Shown: positions 33,868-45,904 of the stretch, one piece after another | How positions within the stretch are numbered: the first letter of the stretch is position 1 | Layout of the letters: the number at the start of each line of letters is the position of its first letter | From: Antilocapra americana | Lineage: Eukaryota > Chordata > Mammalia > Artiodactyla > Antilocapridae | Direction: 5' to 3' | Length of the DNA stretch: 64,000 nucleotides | Assembly (NCBI GenBank): GCA_007570785.1 | Contig: ML661885.1 | Coordinates: forward strand, 20,496,592-20,560,591 | Program-made: the position numbers and the translations under genes | The notes under the pieces: model-generated | Databases searched by the model: none | Told to the model about the DNA's origin: nothing | What the model saw: only the letters and a program-made list of their open reading frames with translations

Positions 33868-34748
33868 GAGAAATTCATAAAAAACATCTTATGAAAGAAA
33901 CCCAGAAGACCAGATTAAAATCCTTAAGACCAGCCTTTATGATCTTCGCTGACTCCTAACCTGTTGAGGCCCCAGGTACACATTCTGAAGAGGCATGGAG
34001 ATAGAGTCAGTAGCAGAGAAATGATAAGCCAGAGTATTTTACCTAAGATAGAGCTAAACCAAGAGGTAAAGATGTCTTTAATTGGCAGAAACTTGAAAAT
34101 ATTAATACTGAACTTTCCTGGTCATATTATTAATTACTTATTATCCAATAATTAGTATTAAAATAAATGGTAAAGAAAATAGAATTGCTTTCTGTTAGTA
34201 TCTTGCCAAGTTCACCTCATCCAATAAGTCGGTATTCTTTGGTTATATCAGTAAGTTTCTTACTTTACATCTGAAAGATAAAAAGACTGATGCAGCGAAA
34301 AGATCCTTCAAATTATAAAGAAGAGATTGGAGTTTGAATGTCAGATTTCTTTATTAGCTGTGAAGCCTCTCTGCACCTTAATTTCTTCATAAAACAAAAT
34401 GATCATTTCCCTCCCTGTTTCACTGAGCTTTTCTAATTTCTAGTTTTAGATTGTTTTATTTTTAATGTACTGAAATTTGTTAAGAAAAAATCCTTCCTAT
34501 GGTGTCATTTTAGATTATAAAAGTCGTCAGTGTAGTTATTAGGCATCCTCCTTTACACTCACCTAGTCCCTGCATATGCTCTCTTCTTCATACAGAATCT
34601 ATTGTACTATAGTTGTTCTTATGTATGAAATTGGACCATGTTTCTTTATTGTGTCCTATTTCTGCATGCTGCTCGATTGATTTCTTTGAATTTTGTTCCT
34701 GAATTTTAAAAACTATAGCAAAATAGCCATTTACCAAGGGCAACAGTT
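33868..34748. other. No gene; possible MIR remnant
   Basis: Around 34290-34420 the text 'ttagctgtgaagcctctctg' and 'caccttaatttcttcataaa' resembles a sense MIR, at low confidence. Otherwise unassigned. Confidence 0.45.
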
Positions 34749-34757
34749 ACATATATA

Positions 34758-34836
34758 CACAGGGAAGCCTGGCATGCTGCAGTCCAGGGGTTGCAAAGAG
34801 TTGGACATGACCAAACAACTGAACAACAATAACAGC
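34758..34836 (+). mobile_element. BovB/Bov-A tail-only insertion
   Basis: Only the last 75-80 bases of the shared tail ('gcctggcatgctgcagtcca', 'gttggacatgaccaaacaac') with an AAC-rich end. Flanked by acatatat (34749-34756 and 34837-34844). Confidence 0.85.
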
Positions 34837-34840
34837 ACAT

Positions 34841-34884
34841 ATATGTGTGTGTGTGTGTGTATGTGTGTGTATGTGTGTGTGTGT
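34841..34884. repeat. (TG)n microsatellite with TATG interruptions
   Basis: TGTGTG runs broken by TATG; directly follows the tail-only insertion. Confidence 0.9.
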
Positions 34885-35418
34885 ATTAATACATACAAAT
34901 ATATGTCTATATACATATATATAAAACAATTGCTATATATGTAACTTTTATACACACACACACACATACATATATTATCTCTGATTAATCTCTAAACTCC
35001 TGGCACCATGTCCTCACTTTCCTACTTTGTTCTCTTCCTCTCTTCTTCACTCTGGCTCTTTCTGAGTCTTGACTCTGTCAATATTCAATGTTACCTCCTA
35101 AAACATGATGAAAATGGCATTTGGAAAGATTCACTTCCCTTAGTCTCTTCCTTGCACACTTATTTTCACAAAATTGTCCTGATTCTCCTTCAGAGTGATT
35201 TTGTAATCTGCTTGTCCACCTTCTCCACCTCACTGTGCTACTTCTTTGTATCTCACCAAAGTTGCCTATTCCACAGATGATAATGGATCTTTCTATCTCT
35301 ATGTTTTCACTCTCCAATCTGTATGCGTATGTTTCTAAAATGTACTTCTAATCCTGTCATTGTCTGGTTTAAAAGCTTCATATTTTTCCACATTATATTT
35401 AGGATGGTTTCTAACTTC
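34885..35418. other. No gene recognised
   Basis: TA/CA-rich to about 34975, then pyrimidine-rich unassigned DNA. A 90-codon plus frame at 35008-35280 is Ser/Leu/Phe-rich as expected from pyrimidine-rich sequence, with no motif. Confidence 0.5.
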
Positions 35419-35640
35419 AGGGTTCCCTGGTGGCTCAGATGGTAAAGCATCTGCCTGCAATGCGGGAGATCCAGTTTCGATCCCTGGGTAGGGAAGATCC
35501 CCTAGAGAAGGAAATGGCAACCCACTCCAGTCCTCTTGCCTAGGAAATTCCATGGATGGAGGAGCCTGGTGGGCTACAGCCCATGGGGTCACACAGGCTG
35601 AGTCGGACACGACTGAGAGACTTCACTTCACTTCACTTCT
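35419..35640 (+). mobile_element. Bov-tA-type SINE, well preserved
   Basis: 'gttccctggtggctcagatg' head, B-box-like gtttcgatccc, 'cccactccag' body, 'gagtcggacacgactgagag' and an (ACTTC)n tail. The CpGs in the tail are kept, pointing to a young copy. Confidence 0.93.
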
Positions 35641-35854
35641 CTAACCTCTTAGCTAGCGTGTATGAATTTGAAGCTGTTTACAATATGACTACTCTTTGCC
35701 TTACTGATTTCATGTCCTGTCATTCTCTAGCTTCTGTGCATACCATTTTGCTCCTTTCTTCATGATACATCTTCCCATCTCCTGACTTTTCCTCATACTG
35801 TTCCTTCCACCCAGATCCCAGTTGCCCTTTCTTTTCTTTCTCATTTAAAGAATT

Positions 35855-36032
35855 TTAAAATGTGGATCATTTTAAAGTCTGTATTAAATTTGTTACAATA
35901 TCGTTTCTGTTTTATGCTTTGGCTTTTTTGGCCATGAGGCATGTGGGATCTTAGCTCCTAGACCAGGGCTCAAACCTGCACCTTCTGCACTGGGAGGTGA
36001 AGTCTTAACCACTGAACCACCAAGGAAGTCCC
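35855..36032 (-). mobile_element. CHR-L type cetartiodactyl SINE, antisense
   Basis: 'atcattttaaagtctgtatt', 'ggccatgaggcatgtgggat', 'accagggctcaaacctgcac' and 'aaccactgaaccaccaagga' in order. The antisense tRNA-like head is clear. Confidence 0.85.
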
Positions 36033-36301
36033 ACCATTTCTTTTCTTATCCAGTTGTTAATTCCTTCTCCTTCATATTTTGATCAAATATGAAATGTCAA
36101 AAACCCTCCTCTGCCAAGCTTTTCATTCAATTTTAGGCAAAATTAGGCACCCTACAGCTGTGTTTCAATATACCTTTCATATCCTTATTTCTCTTTAGTT
36201 GATAATCTCTGTGTTTCCATGGAGATTATCAGGGCCTACAGATGAAGTCTAATCATCCTTTTAAACTCCTATGGTAAAGGAAATTCTCGGGGCTAGTTAT
36301 G

Positions 36302-36400
36302 AAAATAGTTAGTATGTTTTGAGGTTACTATGCACCAGGTATTGAGAGTTTTACCTACAATCTTCTTTTTAATCCCCAAAATATTCCACTGTAATTTGCA
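36302..36400 (-). mobile_element. MIR fragment, antisense
   Basis: 'actatgcaccaggtattgag' within a MIR-like context. Confidence 0.55.
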
Positions 36401-36429
36401 GAAGGAAGAGACTTGATTTATTCATTGTA

Positions 36430-36520
36430 GGCTCTCCAGCAGCTGGAACACTGCCTGGAACCTGCAGATGCTCAAGAATTCTTTGTTGACTGATGGAATG
36501 AAGTAATGAATGAATAAACA
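36430..36520 (+). mobile_element. L2 LINE terminus
   Basis: 'aacactgcctggaacctgca', 'gatgctcaagaattctttg' and 'aatgaatgaat' in the sense L2 order. Confidence 0.55.
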
Positions 36521-36707
36521 GATCTATAAGAAAGGACTATCATAATTCCCATAGGACAAATAAGGGACAAGAAGCAAGTGAAGTTGAGTGATTTGGTTGT
36601 TACACATAAAATATGTTGTAGTTGAAAGCATGTTTGATAATACCACAGTCTGCAGTTTTATAAAAAATTGATGTGACATTGGTTTATAATATTATATAAA
36701 TTTCATG

Positions 36708-36763
36708 CAGCAGTCCATGGGGTCACAAAGAGTTGGACATGATTGATGACTGAATTGACTGAT
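36708..36763 (+). mobile_element. BovB/Bov-A tail-only insertion, about 56 bp
   Basis: 'cagcagtccatggggtcaca ... gttggacatga' then a (TGACTGAAT)-like end. Flanks tttcatg (36701-36707) and tttcatg (36767-36773) fit a short duplication of the L1 target. Confidence 0.8.
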
Positions 36764-37121
36764 ACATTTCATGTGTACAACATTACATTTTGACTTCTGT
36801 ATACCCTACAATGTGCTCATCACCTAAAGTGCAATTTCTCTCTGTCATCATACAGTTGCACTTCTTTACCCATTTCACCCTCCCTCCTCCCCACTTCTCT
36901 TTGGTAACCATTAGTTTGTTCTCTGTATCTGTGTGTTTGCTTTGGTTTGGTTTGGTTTATTCATTTATTTTTAAATTTTTTAAGATTTCACATAGGAGCA
37001 AAATTTTTGTTTTTCTCTTTCTGACTTGTTTCACTTAGCATAATACCCTCAAGTTCTATCTAGACTGTTGCAAATGCCAAGATTTCATCATTTTATGGCT
37101 GAGTAGTATTCTATTAGTGTG

Positions 37122-37124
<3 letters not shown>

Positions 37125-37153
<29 letters not shown>
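37125..37153. repeat. (AC)n microsatellite
   Basis: About 14 uninterrupted AC units followed by TA/TACA repeats to 37180. Located in the L1 3' UTR. Confidence 0.93.
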
Positions 37154-37163
<10 letters not shown>

Positions 37164-37479
37164 CATACATATATATGTATGGGTGTTTCCAAATCTTGAT
37201 TACTCTAAATGCTGCAATAAACATATAGTTGTATGTATCATCTAAAAATAGTGCTTTTCATTCTTTGGATAAATAACCAAAAGTAAAATAGCTTTTTAAA
37301 CATTGATACAATAGTGTTCTATCCAACTGGGCTGAACAATAATAGTTATTTTAGAAGCAGCCCTTGGAAAGAACATAGCACAGCTCTCAGTTCCTACACA
37401 AAGCAAAACAAAAATAACAAACGATAACACACCATTACCACCAATACTTTAATCAGGATACAGAAGACATGGGATATAC

Positions 37480-37975
37480 ATATATACACACATACATACA
37501 TACAATGGAATATTACTCAGCCATAAAAAAGAATGAAATAAGTACTTTGCAGTAAAATGGATGGATCTAGAAATTATCAAACTAAGTGAAGGAAGTCAGA
37601 CAAAAAACAAATATCATATCACTTATATGTGGAATCTAAAAGGATGATAAAAATGAACTTATTTACAAAACAGAAACAGACTCAGAGACAGAAAACACAC
37701 TTATGGTTACCAAAGAGGAAAAGTGGAGGGAAAGGATAAACAATATGTTTAGCATTAGCAGATACATACTACTATGTATAAACTAAACAATAAGAACCTA
37801 CTGTATAGAGCACTATATTCTATATATTGTAGTAACCTATAATGGAAAAGAATTTGAAAAAGACCATGTGCATATGTGTGTGTGTGTGTGTGTGTGTGTG
37901 TATTAAGCACTTTGCTGTATATCTGAAATGAATAAGGCATTGTAAATCAACTATCTCAATTTAAAAGAAAAAAAA
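37480..37975 (+). mobile_element. L1 LINE 3' UTR
   Basis: 'aatggaatattactcagcca', 'agtgaaggaagtcagacaaa', 'tatggttaccaaagaggaaa', 'tgtatagagcactatattct' and 'gtaaatcaactatctcaatt' in order, with an A-rich tail. Contains a (TG)n tract at 37875-37901. Confidence 0.9.
37875..37901. repeat. (TG)n microsatellite
   Basis: 13 uninterrupted TG units in an L1 3' UTR. Confidence 0.93.
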
Positions 37976-38574
37976 GGAATGAGATTTAAGTGCTATAGGA
38001 TTTTCAAGTGAATTTAATTAATTCCCATTGAAATTCAAACTGAGAACATTAGTGGGGCTTCAGCTACCCTTGCATGGCCAAGGGAAGGTGCTTTGTAACC
38101 CATAACATTCCGCGTGTCCAGTAAGGTTTGGGCTTTATGAGAAACATAGACATTGTTGTCTCCATTGCAGCACAAAATGTTTAATTGCACTTTAGCCATA
38201 TACAATAAACACATAAAAAGATGTCTCCAATTATGTCTTCAAGTATTTTACTGTTTTATACTTTCAATATTTAAGGATTTCTAAGTGAACTAGTAGAGAT
38301 ACTGCTAAAAAAATATTTTCTTCTAAAGAAAGAACCTGTCTCAAATATTTAGAGATATTTAAAGTTTTCTGAGTTGAGTACGGTAAGAAAGAGATTTATT
38401 TTACATTTATTTTTAAAAGCGTGGAAATCCAAGTTGCTTATCAATAAAGTGGATCCCAGTGAAAAGTGTTATTAATCAAGAGAGAAACATAAGTTGCTTA
38501 GATACTGAAACTGCCAAAAATTTTTGAGAGGTGCCAGTTTTGCTATTCTTCTTTAAACTTATTTGTGCCTTCAA
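37976..38574. other. No gene recognised
   Basis: Unassigned AT-rich DNA. Confidence 0.55.
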
Positions 38575-38822
38575 TAGCATAGCGGAATGATTGTGATCAC
38601 AGTTTGGGACCCAAAACTATGCTAGCTTAAATCACGGCTCACTTAATAACTAATATTTCCAGCAAGTCACTTAATCTCCTCGGGTCTCAGCATACTCATT
38701 TGTGTAAATGTAATAACAGAATCTCTAAGGACTGTTGTGAGGATTCAATAAATTAGAAGGCAAAGCATTCAGAGTAGTGCCTGTCATATGAAATCAGTTA
38801 ATAAATTCAGTTATTGTTGTTT
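38575..38822 (+). mobile_element. MIR SINE
   Basis: 'ccagcaagtcacttaatctc', 'ctgttgtgaggattcaataa' and 'agtgcctgtcatatgaaat' follow the sense MIR order from core to L2-like tail. Confidence 0.75.
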
Positions 38823-40903
38823 ACAAAGGGGAGAATCAAGACAGAATGGAGAAGGTAGTTCTTACAACAATCCAAATCTCCGAGTCTGCCTTAAGCTATT
38901 CAGAGTTGTTTATACATTCATTAAATGAGATAATTTTAGAAGTGAGGGACCGTGAAAGGCAGCGGGTATGCAGAAATGAATGTGAAATGGGTCTTGTCCT
39001 CAAATGACAAGCCATACAGACTCAACAATCCGTAATAGCATCCGCACTCTGAGTGGTTTGAAATTGTTTCTAAAACCTTCATGAAATTCTATCTGACATG
39101 AAAATAGCATTCCATTAATTTTGACAGTATTCTAATCTCTTTCCTTTCCTATTCATAAGGGTCAGTCCAACGGAAAGAACATACACTTTCTACCTGCTAT
39201 CAGCATTGTTCCTAATTGTAACTCAACTCTCCAAGATGAGGAGGCACTTAGCCTGGTCTCTGAATAATCACTCTCAAAGTACCTATGAAATAGTCTTGTA
39301 CTAAAATCAGAAGTTCTGTCATTTCTGAGTAAAATGTGATGATCTCTACAAACTTCCAACAGTGCAGGTTAGGAAGCAGAGCATCAATTCTTTTTAATGT
39401 GACCAGTCATGCAATTGAAAATCAGAAAGATTAATGTGTGAGTCACATGGGCCTTTTTGGAAGTGGCTCTTGGACTCTGTCAAAATGGTGACTTTCTCTT
39501 ACTTCTGAAAACATAGAAGCAGAATTTGGTGCCTCAAGTCCAAGTCAGATGGTTTCAGCAGTGTGCTGTGTTCTCCTGTGACAAGCCAGATCTTGGGGAC
39601 ATTTTGTTTGATTATGAATGAGAAACTAGAATCTGTATCACTGGCCAGGGATGTATTCTGCATAGATCATACCAATGAATACATTGTCCACCTCATACTT
39701 AAGACAGTCTATGTTAAGTGAAGAGAGAACAGACTCTGCATGATTTCAATACTGTTAGGCCATGAAATTTTTTCATCTTGCTTTTGTGTCTCTGGATATG
39801 TTCCAGTGACTTCTAGTTTACAGTCTAGGGGAACTTGAATAGAATTTGTTTCTTACTGTTGTGTGAAAATTGTATAAATATTAATTATGTTGAATTGGTT
39901 CACAGTGCTCTTCAGGTCTACTACATCTTCCTTCTCTGTGTATTTATTCTATTAATTTTTGGGAGTCTGATATTGAAACTCTAAAAATCTTAATTTCTCT
40001 ACTTAAAAAATAATTGTAATATACAGTGGAACTCTATGTAACCTTGTTCTATATTTTCCAACTTTCCTGTAAATGTGCTACCATACTTCAATAGTGTTAA
40101 AAATTAAAATAGAAAACAAAACATATATAATATATAACATATATATAATATATGTAATGTTAGATTTGCTTTTGTCAAAATGTTATTTTCTACTCTTTGC
40201 ATCACCAGAATTCCATTGTTTTAGAACTGTCTCTATGGTGTTGGAATTATATATAGTATCATAATAGTTGTGCATTCTGTGGATTCTAAACTTGGTTACT
40301 TTGTAGAAAAAGGGCATAGGAAATGTTGAAGCAAAATACACTAAGAATATCCTAAATTCTCCTTCACCCTCAAAATGATATAATCACACATGAGATCTCT
40401 ATAAAAATTCTCTCCTCAGAACAGGGAGAGGTCTTGCATTTCACATTTAGCTACTGCTGAGAATATGCTAAAAGCTTTTTCTCAGACAAACTGTCATTTC
40501 TACAAATGTCAGGCTTACAGACACTCCATGCTCCAGAAACTCACTTTAATTTGGATGATAGCTGAGAGCTTGTCACACGCTAAGTCATTGGAACTATTTT
40601 CTACTCAGTTCTGCAGCGAAGAAAACAGCAAGCTCTCCCCAGGCCTTTTCTATTTTCCTCCCCACATCCAACCATCAGAATATACTATTTATAACACACA
40701 CAAAATGTTTTGAGTGTTTTAGGACTCTTCTGTGTGCCTCACCTGCAGTCACTTTCGTACAGCCAATCTCTGGTTTCCAGTGATGGCAGTAAAGAGAACT
40801 GAAGCCGCATGCTCCAGCTACACCTCGAAATGATGGGGAAGCCATTACCTTTGGCCAAGAAGGTTGCTTTGGGAATGAGTACAAGGGATGGTAACGAAAG
40901 AAA
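38823..40903. other. Repeat-poor stretch, no gene recognised
   Basis: About 2.1 kb without a repeat I can name, apart from an AT-rich (ATATAA)-type patch at 40125-40160. Short frames at 40465-40713 (+) and 40675-40947 (-) have no motifs. It could hold conserved non-coding DNA, but sequence alone does not show it. Confidence 0.5.
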
Positions 40904-41108
40904 AGGGGCTGCCCTGGTGTCTCAGCGGTAAGGAATCTGCCTTCCAATGAAGGAGATACAGGTTCGATCCCTGGGTCTGAAAGACCCTAGAGAAGGAAAT
41001 GGCAACCTACTCCAGCGTTTTTGTCTGGGAAATCCCAAGGACGCACTAGTCTCGTGGGTTAGAGTTCACAGGGCTGCAAAAGAGTCCAACATGACTGAGC
41101 GACTAAAC
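40904..41108 (+). mobile_element. Bov-tA-type SINE
   Basis: Head 'ggggctgccctggtgtctca', intact B-box ggttcgatccc at 40962-40972, body and tail 'aacatgactgagcgactaaa'. Confidence 0.92.
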
Positions 41109-42806
41109 CACGAATTGATACATTGTTTTGTGTCATTTTACTCCTGTTATTAGAGGCGTCCTCTGCCTTGTTCCTTAATAGCAGCTTCTTATTAGAAACA
41201 TAATTCTGGCTCTCTCCTGAGAAAGCATGAAATTACTGTATTAATATTTATTTTGTAAAGGAAAACAAGATATCAAGGAGAGACTATATTGGCGTTGCAC
41301 TGGGAGTGATGTCCAGAACATCATGTGTAAGTCATTGGTTTCCATGTAGTTTTGATATTTTTCTTCTTATGACTTCTGGGGAACTCGGGCTTACAGATTA
41401 GATACCTCTTCTTTCTTTCTGGGGATGAAGATTAAATAAAGGAGCGATATGGATGCTGAGCTTGTATGTCTGAGAATTTTAAAGTTTCATGCCCTTAATT
41501 AAACGTGCCACTAGGGGAACAGATACTCCTGAGTATTGGAGGCAATTACGCAAAAGTGCTTTTATTTACAGCAAAAAAAAAAAAAAAGTTGGCATATGTT
41601 TTAGGAATGTTGCCATGACATTGCTTCTCAATCCCTGGTTTGACTCTCTTCAGTATCTTCAATGACTACCCAGGGACCATCTGCTAGCCCATTGTCTATA
41701 ACCAAAGTCTGGCTCCTGGGAAAAGGTGAACACCACAAATGGGACAGCCATCAGTGGTAGATAGTATTCATAGACAGTATAGGTATTTTAAGAAGCCATT
41801 TGATGACAGATCTTGGCTTGGCAAAGGATATTATATCCCAATAATTTAAATCTAAAGTGAGTGATGCAAAGAGTTAGCAGTGGACATGGCAGCATCTTTG
41901 TGTTCAGTGGCAGCAAGTAGCTGAAACCCCTGTGGTCCAGGGTTGGGTTTACATTCTGACATGGAAGCAGTGACAATGTTAGTGTCATTATCACAGGCTA
42001 TTGTGAGGCCTGAATTTGGAGGTGCTTCTGGTCACACCAAAGGTGCTTTCCTTTGGTTCCTTACACTAAACTAATCTAACCTTAAAACTTAGATTTGGAA
42101 TTTTAAAAAATTTGGAATTAAAAAAAAAAATCTAGCTCTTCATGAAAGATTGTTGGGTAGACTTGCTCCAATCTATTTCAGTATTCCTTTAGCAGAAATA
42201 AATACATTATAAGCACATTGACTAGTTTCCAGACTCCATGAGATTGGTGAAGTTTTAAGCTTAGGTTAATCTAAGCTTAAGAGAGTAGGAAAAACATTGC
42301 TAGGTAAATGGAATTAAGAACAAATGAGTGGAAAATCCTGAGCCCCATCTTTTACTGCTAGATTCATCAGACCTAAAATTCACTGTCGTAGTAAAGTTCA
42401 ATGGCTGTAAATGTTTCTAACTGGTTACTCTCAATTTCTGTGCTTTTCTCACTGTCCATCAGAAAATAGCTGTTTGTGCATGGGTAGACCACCATTCCAT
42501 TAGTACAGTCGTGAGAGGACAAAATTTAACTCTGTGCCTGAAACACACTTCTAAATATTTAACACATGTGAAAGAAAGAAGGATAAGGAAGAGGGGCATA
42601 AAAACTAAAGCAAAAGAGATAGGAAGTTGAAGAACCATAGCAGTTAAGAAGACTGGAACCAAAACTACGATAGACACTGCCATAGGCACCTGAAACAAAA
42701 GAGTTCACTAGTATCGTACCGAGACCTTTGAGTCAGGATCCGTACTCAATGTGGTTATGTAGTTATATCTAGAAATATGTCTACATCTTCCCACTAATGT
42801 CTTTGT
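41109..42806. other. No gene recognised
   Basis: About 1.7 kb unassigned, with A-runs near 41572-41587 and 42119-42129. The 79-codon minus frame at 42459-42698 is hydrophobic but has no known motif or context. Confidence 0.5.
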
Positions 42807-43061
42807 TGTTTTAGTTGCTAAGTTGTCTCTGATTCTTTGCAACCCCATGGACTGAAACACGCTGGGCTTCCCTGTCTTTCACCATCTCCCAGAGTTTGCT
42901 TAAACTGACGTCCGTTAAGTCAGTGATGCCATCCAACCATCTCATCGTCTGTTGCCCCCTTCTCCTCTTGTCTTCAATCTTTCCCAGCAGCAGGCTCCTT
43001 TCCAATGAGTTGACTCTTCGCATCAGATGGCCAAAGTATTGGAGCTTCAGCTTCAGCATGT
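42807..43061 (-). mobile_element. BovB LINE 3' end
   Basis: Antisense tail from the (TTG/TTTAG) end at 42807 through 'atgccatccaaccatctcat' to 'ggagcttcagcttcagcatg', then truncated. Confidence 0.9.
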
Positions 43062-43664
43062 GGATATATACACAATTTTATTTTTAAGGGTTTCTATTAG
43101 AAGACTGACCAGCATTGTTAAAAAGAGGTCTTTGAATTTCATGGGAGTAACTGATAAACATAGTCAATTTGTCATGGGTAGAGTGGGAAAATCAGAGAAG
43201 CAATACAATGTGCATAAGCACCTTGCAAACTGGGTTGGTTTGCCTATGCTATTCCTTATACATACAATATTATGTCTTGTAATGTCCTAGATAATTAACA
43301 GTTAAGACTGATTGAAACATACCTGTAACCAAAGGGCACAGCAGCCTGAATATATGCTGGTACTGAGACAGGTTTGGGCATGCGTGATCAAGCAACGGTG
43401 ACATGGGCTTCCAGGAAGCAATTTTCATGAGGCATTTTGCTGTTGCCCTTAAACTCTGAAAAGAGATAGTTTAAGGGAAAAAGGTGGCCCTAGAATGCTA
43501 AACAGAAGAAATGTCTAGTCATTGTAAAAATCAAAATATCTCCTCACAGATTCTCAAATGCCTACTTGAAGTAATTTTTATTTCTCTTTTATTCTGCATG
43601 TTCAGTTCTCTTAAGATACAGCGTATACATCTATGGTATTTAAAGATTGCTTAAAATGATGATA
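43062..43664. other. No gene recognised
   Basis: Unassigned. Confidence 0.55.
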
Positions 43665-43878
43665 GTTAATAATTACTGAGCACCTAATCTATGCCACCAT
43701 TGTACAAAGCCCAGCCCCTATGCTATTTCATTTACTTCTCTCAGAAAACTTTAAATTCCTTGCCATTATTTTATTCATCCAACAGCTGAGTAAACTGAGA
43801 GTACAGATGTTAGGTAAATTGCTTAAATCCACACAGATGGTGAGAGTTTAGTGTTTACATCTGGATTCTGAATATGAG
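43665..43878 (-). mobile_element. MIR SINE, antisense
   Basis: 'taataattactgagcaccta', 'catccaacagctgagtaaac' and 'tgagagtttagtgtttacat' follow the antisense MIR order. Confidence 0.75.
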
Positions 43879-43887
43879 TATGTATCC

Positions 43888-44098
43888 AAGCTTCCCTGAT
43901 GGTACTAGTTATGAGGAATCTGCCTCCAATGCAGGAGACCCAGGTTCAATATCTGGGTCAGAAAGATCCCCTGGAGAAGGGAATGGCAACCCACTCCAAT
44001 ACTCTCGCCTGGAGCGTCCCATGGACAGAGGGGCCTGGAGGCTGTAGTCTACAGTGTCACACAGAGTCGGACACGACTGAAGTGATTTAGCATGCACA
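43888..44098 (+). mobile_element. Bov-tA-type SINE with duplication
   Basis: Head 'agcttccctgatggtactag', body and tail 'gtcggacacgactgaagtga'. Flanked by tatgtatcc (43879-43887) and tatgcatcc (44099-44107), one mismatch. Inserted at the end of a MIR. Confidence 0.92.
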
Positions 44099-44107
44099 TA
44101 TGCATCC

Positions 44108-44620
44108 TGTAAGGCCATCTTTAAAGGACAATGTACTTCATTTAACATTGGTGGGGAAGTTAAGGGCTGAAAGGAAAAAGCATCAGAGCATTCCTTTCAG
44201 ATGTCCCTTGACAACAGACACGCCTTTACCAAAACACATGCTTTTAATAAAAGCTGGGAATACTCTGCTAGTTTGAGCTTCAGGACACCAGTGGAACATT
44301 GAAGTTAGAAGAGCAGAACCTGAATATAACAGCTTTGGTTCAGATTCAAGGGGTTCATGATTTTAGGCAAAGCTAGTCCAACAGCTTTGCTTTCATTTTA
44401 ACCTGTGAAACTGGTAAGGGAGAGAAAATCTAAACTATTGGGGAAATTGTGACTGAAAGTCACAGCCCTAAAATATAGGACCTTAAAAGCCTGAGACTCT
44501 ATTGGAGGATTATGAAATGCTCCTTCTCCTCTACATCTTACCACCACTCCAAGAGTGCTCTGGTAGAGCAGTGTGGGTTACAGTTGAAAGGGCTTCAAGC
44601 CTTTCTCCCTGAAGTAACTC
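44108..44620. other. No gene recognised
   Basis: Unassigned. Confidence 0.55.
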
Positions 44621-44745
44621 TGCATGCATGCATGCATTCCCAGTCCCTTAAGTCGTGTCTGACTCTTTGTGACCTCATGAACTGTAGCCTACCAGGCTCT
44701 TCTGCCCATGAGATTCTTCAAGCAAGAATTCTGGAGTAGAGAGCC
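44621..44745 (-). mobile_element. Bov-A/Bov-tA SINE fragment, antisense
   Basis: Starts at a (TGCA)4 run (44621-44638), followed by 'gtcgtgtctgactctttgtg' and 'agattcttcaagcaagaatt'. The head is missing. Confidence 0.85.
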
Positions 44746-44879
44746 TCATTCCATGTTTTGGTTTCTGTGTCCCTGGTTCATGAACAGTCTTTATGGTGTG
44801 TACAAAATAAACTTACTACTTTGGTAATCCATTGGTTTTATTTATGTTATTTATGAACTTTTGACAAAGGTAAAGAAGC

Positions 44880-45145
44880 AAGCCTACACAAGCAAAGTTT
44901 CATTATGGATGACTCCATTTATATGACATTTTAGAATAGACAAAATTGTAGAAGCAGTAAATAGATCAGTTGTTGCAGGAGTTTGGGGAAGGGGCTGAGC
45001 AAGTCAAGCCCACAGGATTATTTAGAATGGTGAGACTTTTCTTTGCGATTCTGGAGTGGTAGATACATGGCACTCTACATTTGTCAAAAAGCATGGAGCA
45101 TTTTGGCACACAGTGTGTGCCTTAACATATTCAAAGAAAAATCAT
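44880..45145 (+). mobile_element. Old L1 LINE 3' UTR
   Basis: 'gactccatttatatgaca', 'aatagatcagttgttgcagg', 'gtttggggaaggggctgag' and 'cactctacatttgtcaaaaa' follow older mammalian L1 3' UTR order. Diverged. Confidence 0.7.
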
Positions 45146-45787
45146 TCAGGAAGTTGGAGGTGTCCTGAGATAGGATGAAAAATGTGACACTAGACTCTAA
45201 CTGTATTAAAAGTGTATGTCATACCCTCACTGAACGGAAAGGAGGAATAGACATTGCCCTAAGTAACTTGGGGAATCAGTGGAAACCATGAGCAAAGACA
45301 AAGGAACTATACAGAAGCACTGTGTTATGGTTGATAAAGCTGTTTTCTATGAGGATGCAGATGAGCAATTCTGAAAGCACTATTTATGTATACTGGAACT
45401 GAACAAATAAGTAAATACATGGTGTTTCTCACTTTGAAGTGAGAGTTTATAGATATTCAAAGGAAAAGGCTAGACTGATCCATGTGGTAAAGGATTAGAG
45501 TTGGAGACATCAGTATGAATTCATGTTTAGATGAATATAGATACAGGTGGTTGCATTTAGGAAAAATTATAGATGAGTGTATATACATGGACGAGTATAC
45601 ACATAGACAAGTACATACACATCTTTCCGTACTCTGTCATCTCCCAGGGTCTAAAAAAACTCTTCAGTAATTCTTCAGTAACAAGCAGAGCTAATATACA
45701 GATCTTGGTTTCTAATACCATTCTTCAATAAATGAACCAGAAATCATTGGAGAAATGACCAGTTCTAAGGCTGAGGCAGGGAGTACA
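45146..45787. other. No gene recognised
   Basis: May contain more old L1 3' UTR; nothing firm. Confidence 0.5.
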
Positions 45788-45904
45788 TTGGGTTGACCAA
45801 ACATTCTTTCAATTTTTAAGTGAATATTTAAGTCAACTATACTTCAATAAAGTATATATATATATTAAAAAAAGACCATTTTTCATTTTCACCAAGAACT
45901 TCAT

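Larger units (their letters stand above)
36660..37300 (-). mobile_element. L1 LINE 3' UTR, antisense, with nested tail fragment
   Basis: 'tgtacaacattacattttga', 'ggctgagtagtattctatta' and 'tgctgcaataaacatatagt' are antisense L1 3' UTR blocks. It is interrupted at 36708-36763 by a BovB/Bov-A tail piece. Confidence 0.85.

Noticed and set aside
40962..40972. tRNA gene suggested by an intact B-box
   Set aside because: It is the tRNA-Glu-like head of a Bov-tA SINE. No cloverleaf with acceptor stem and anticodon arm can be drawn.
42459..42698. Hydrophobic 79-codon minus-strand frame resembling a membrane protein
   Set aside because: Hydrophobicity comes from T-rich complement sequence. There is no start context or conserved motif, and no neighbour supports it.
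44621..44638. (TGCA)4 palindromic run as a regulatory site
   Set aside because: It lies at the end of a SINE fragment, where such short target or tail repeats are common.
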